A program made the translations under genes and the position numbers. The notes below the pieces were generated by a model, which did not search any database, had not been told where the DNA came from, and saw only the letters and a list, made by a program, of their open reading frames with translations. Source: Fomitopsis serialis (lineage: Eukaryota; Basidiomycota; Agaricomycetes; Polyporales; Fomitopsidaceae). Taken from it: a DNA stretch of 14,912 nt. Location of the stretch: assembly GCF_022376445.1 (NCBI RefSeq), contig NW_025955677.1:1-14912 (forward strand), given 5' to 3'. Positions 14,552 through 14,912 of the stretch are shown here, one piece after another. Position 1 is the first letter of the stretch, and every line of letters starts with the position of its first letter.

Positions 14552-14912
14552 CGCTCGTGCGGTAGCAATGTGGCGTGTCTTCCCTGCTGTCAGCCGACGG
14601 TTGAGACACATGGTTGAAGAACGCACCACATGCACTCTGACCACCTATCCGAGTTCAATCACAGAAAGACTACAATCGAGCTCGTGTCCCTGGAAACATA
14701 CAACAACCCAACGCCAACTTCGGCTCAGATCGTTGGTTGTGCCCATGTCGACACACGGTCTCGGAGGCTTTCGCCAAACTTGGACACGGCCTCTATTCCG
14801 AAGTTCAGTGTGCACGCCATACTGCACACATATATGGCAGGAGTACAATGCATAGCAAGACACCATCACATCCACTCTGTCGCGAGATGCCATAGTCACG
14901 GCGCAGACCGAT
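14552..14912 (-). other. Upstream region of the amylase gene
   Basis: 361 nt to the right edge. No gene is seen on either strand; the open frames here lack start context and family motifs. Amylase control sites would be expected here, but I find no clear CreA-type (SYGGRG) pair. Confidence 0.4.

Noticed and set aside
14474..14644. In-frame upstream ATGs extending the amylase N-terminus
   Set aside because: The TATA box at 14544-14551 lies downstream of them, and the signal peptide begins at 14473.
1..14912. CRISPR arrays, rRNA genes or bacterial-type operon signals
   Set aside because: No spaced repeats or rRNA motifs are seen, and the genes have spliceosomal introns.

Overview
The window looks like genomic DNA of a filamentous basidiomycete, probably an Agaricomycete. 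This rests on many canonical GT-AG introns of 49-91 nt, a Ty3/gypsy chromovirus, two secreted cerato-platanin-type proteins, a fungal alpha-amylase with a starch-binding domain, and a gene resembling the KDZ-associated proteins that are common in basidiomycetes. The organism is an inference; no marker gene is present.

Layout. (1) 1-646, minus strand: 5' exons of a gene that runs off the left edge, weakly resembling KDZ-transposase-associated proteins. (2) 862-8860: an 8.0 kb LTR retrotransposon with TG..CA LTRs of 435 and 432 bp. Its order is gag, protease, RT, RNase H, integrase, chromodomain, a third reading region, polypurine tract and 3' LTR. The primer-binding site is complementary to the predicted first ten nucleotides of the element's own RNA, so it appears self-primed like Tf1. 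The coding part is full of frameshifts, yet the protease DSG, RT YMDD, integrase D,D35E and chromodomain are all legible. A third coding region of about 1.7 kb between integrase/chromodomain and the 3' LTR is not recognised; its intact last 248 codons carry two PPxY motifs. (3) 9690-10106 and 11317-11734, plus strand: two cerato-platanin paralogues, each with a TATA box and a short inverted repeat just upstream of it. (4) 12079-14473, minus strand: an 11-exon secreted alpha-amylase (GH13 plus CBM20), convergent with the second cerato-platanin gene.

How the parts relate. The host genes on the right encode secreted proteins, one wall- or surface-related family and one starch-degrading enzyme. 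The retroelement sits between them and the left-hand gene, about 215 bp upstream of that gene's start codon.

Quality note. Six frame breaks in the non-transposon genes are each explained by one missing base, five of them in or beside short homopolymers. Base-calling error in the assembly is therefore a serious alternative to real gene death, and also clouds how broken the retroelement really is.
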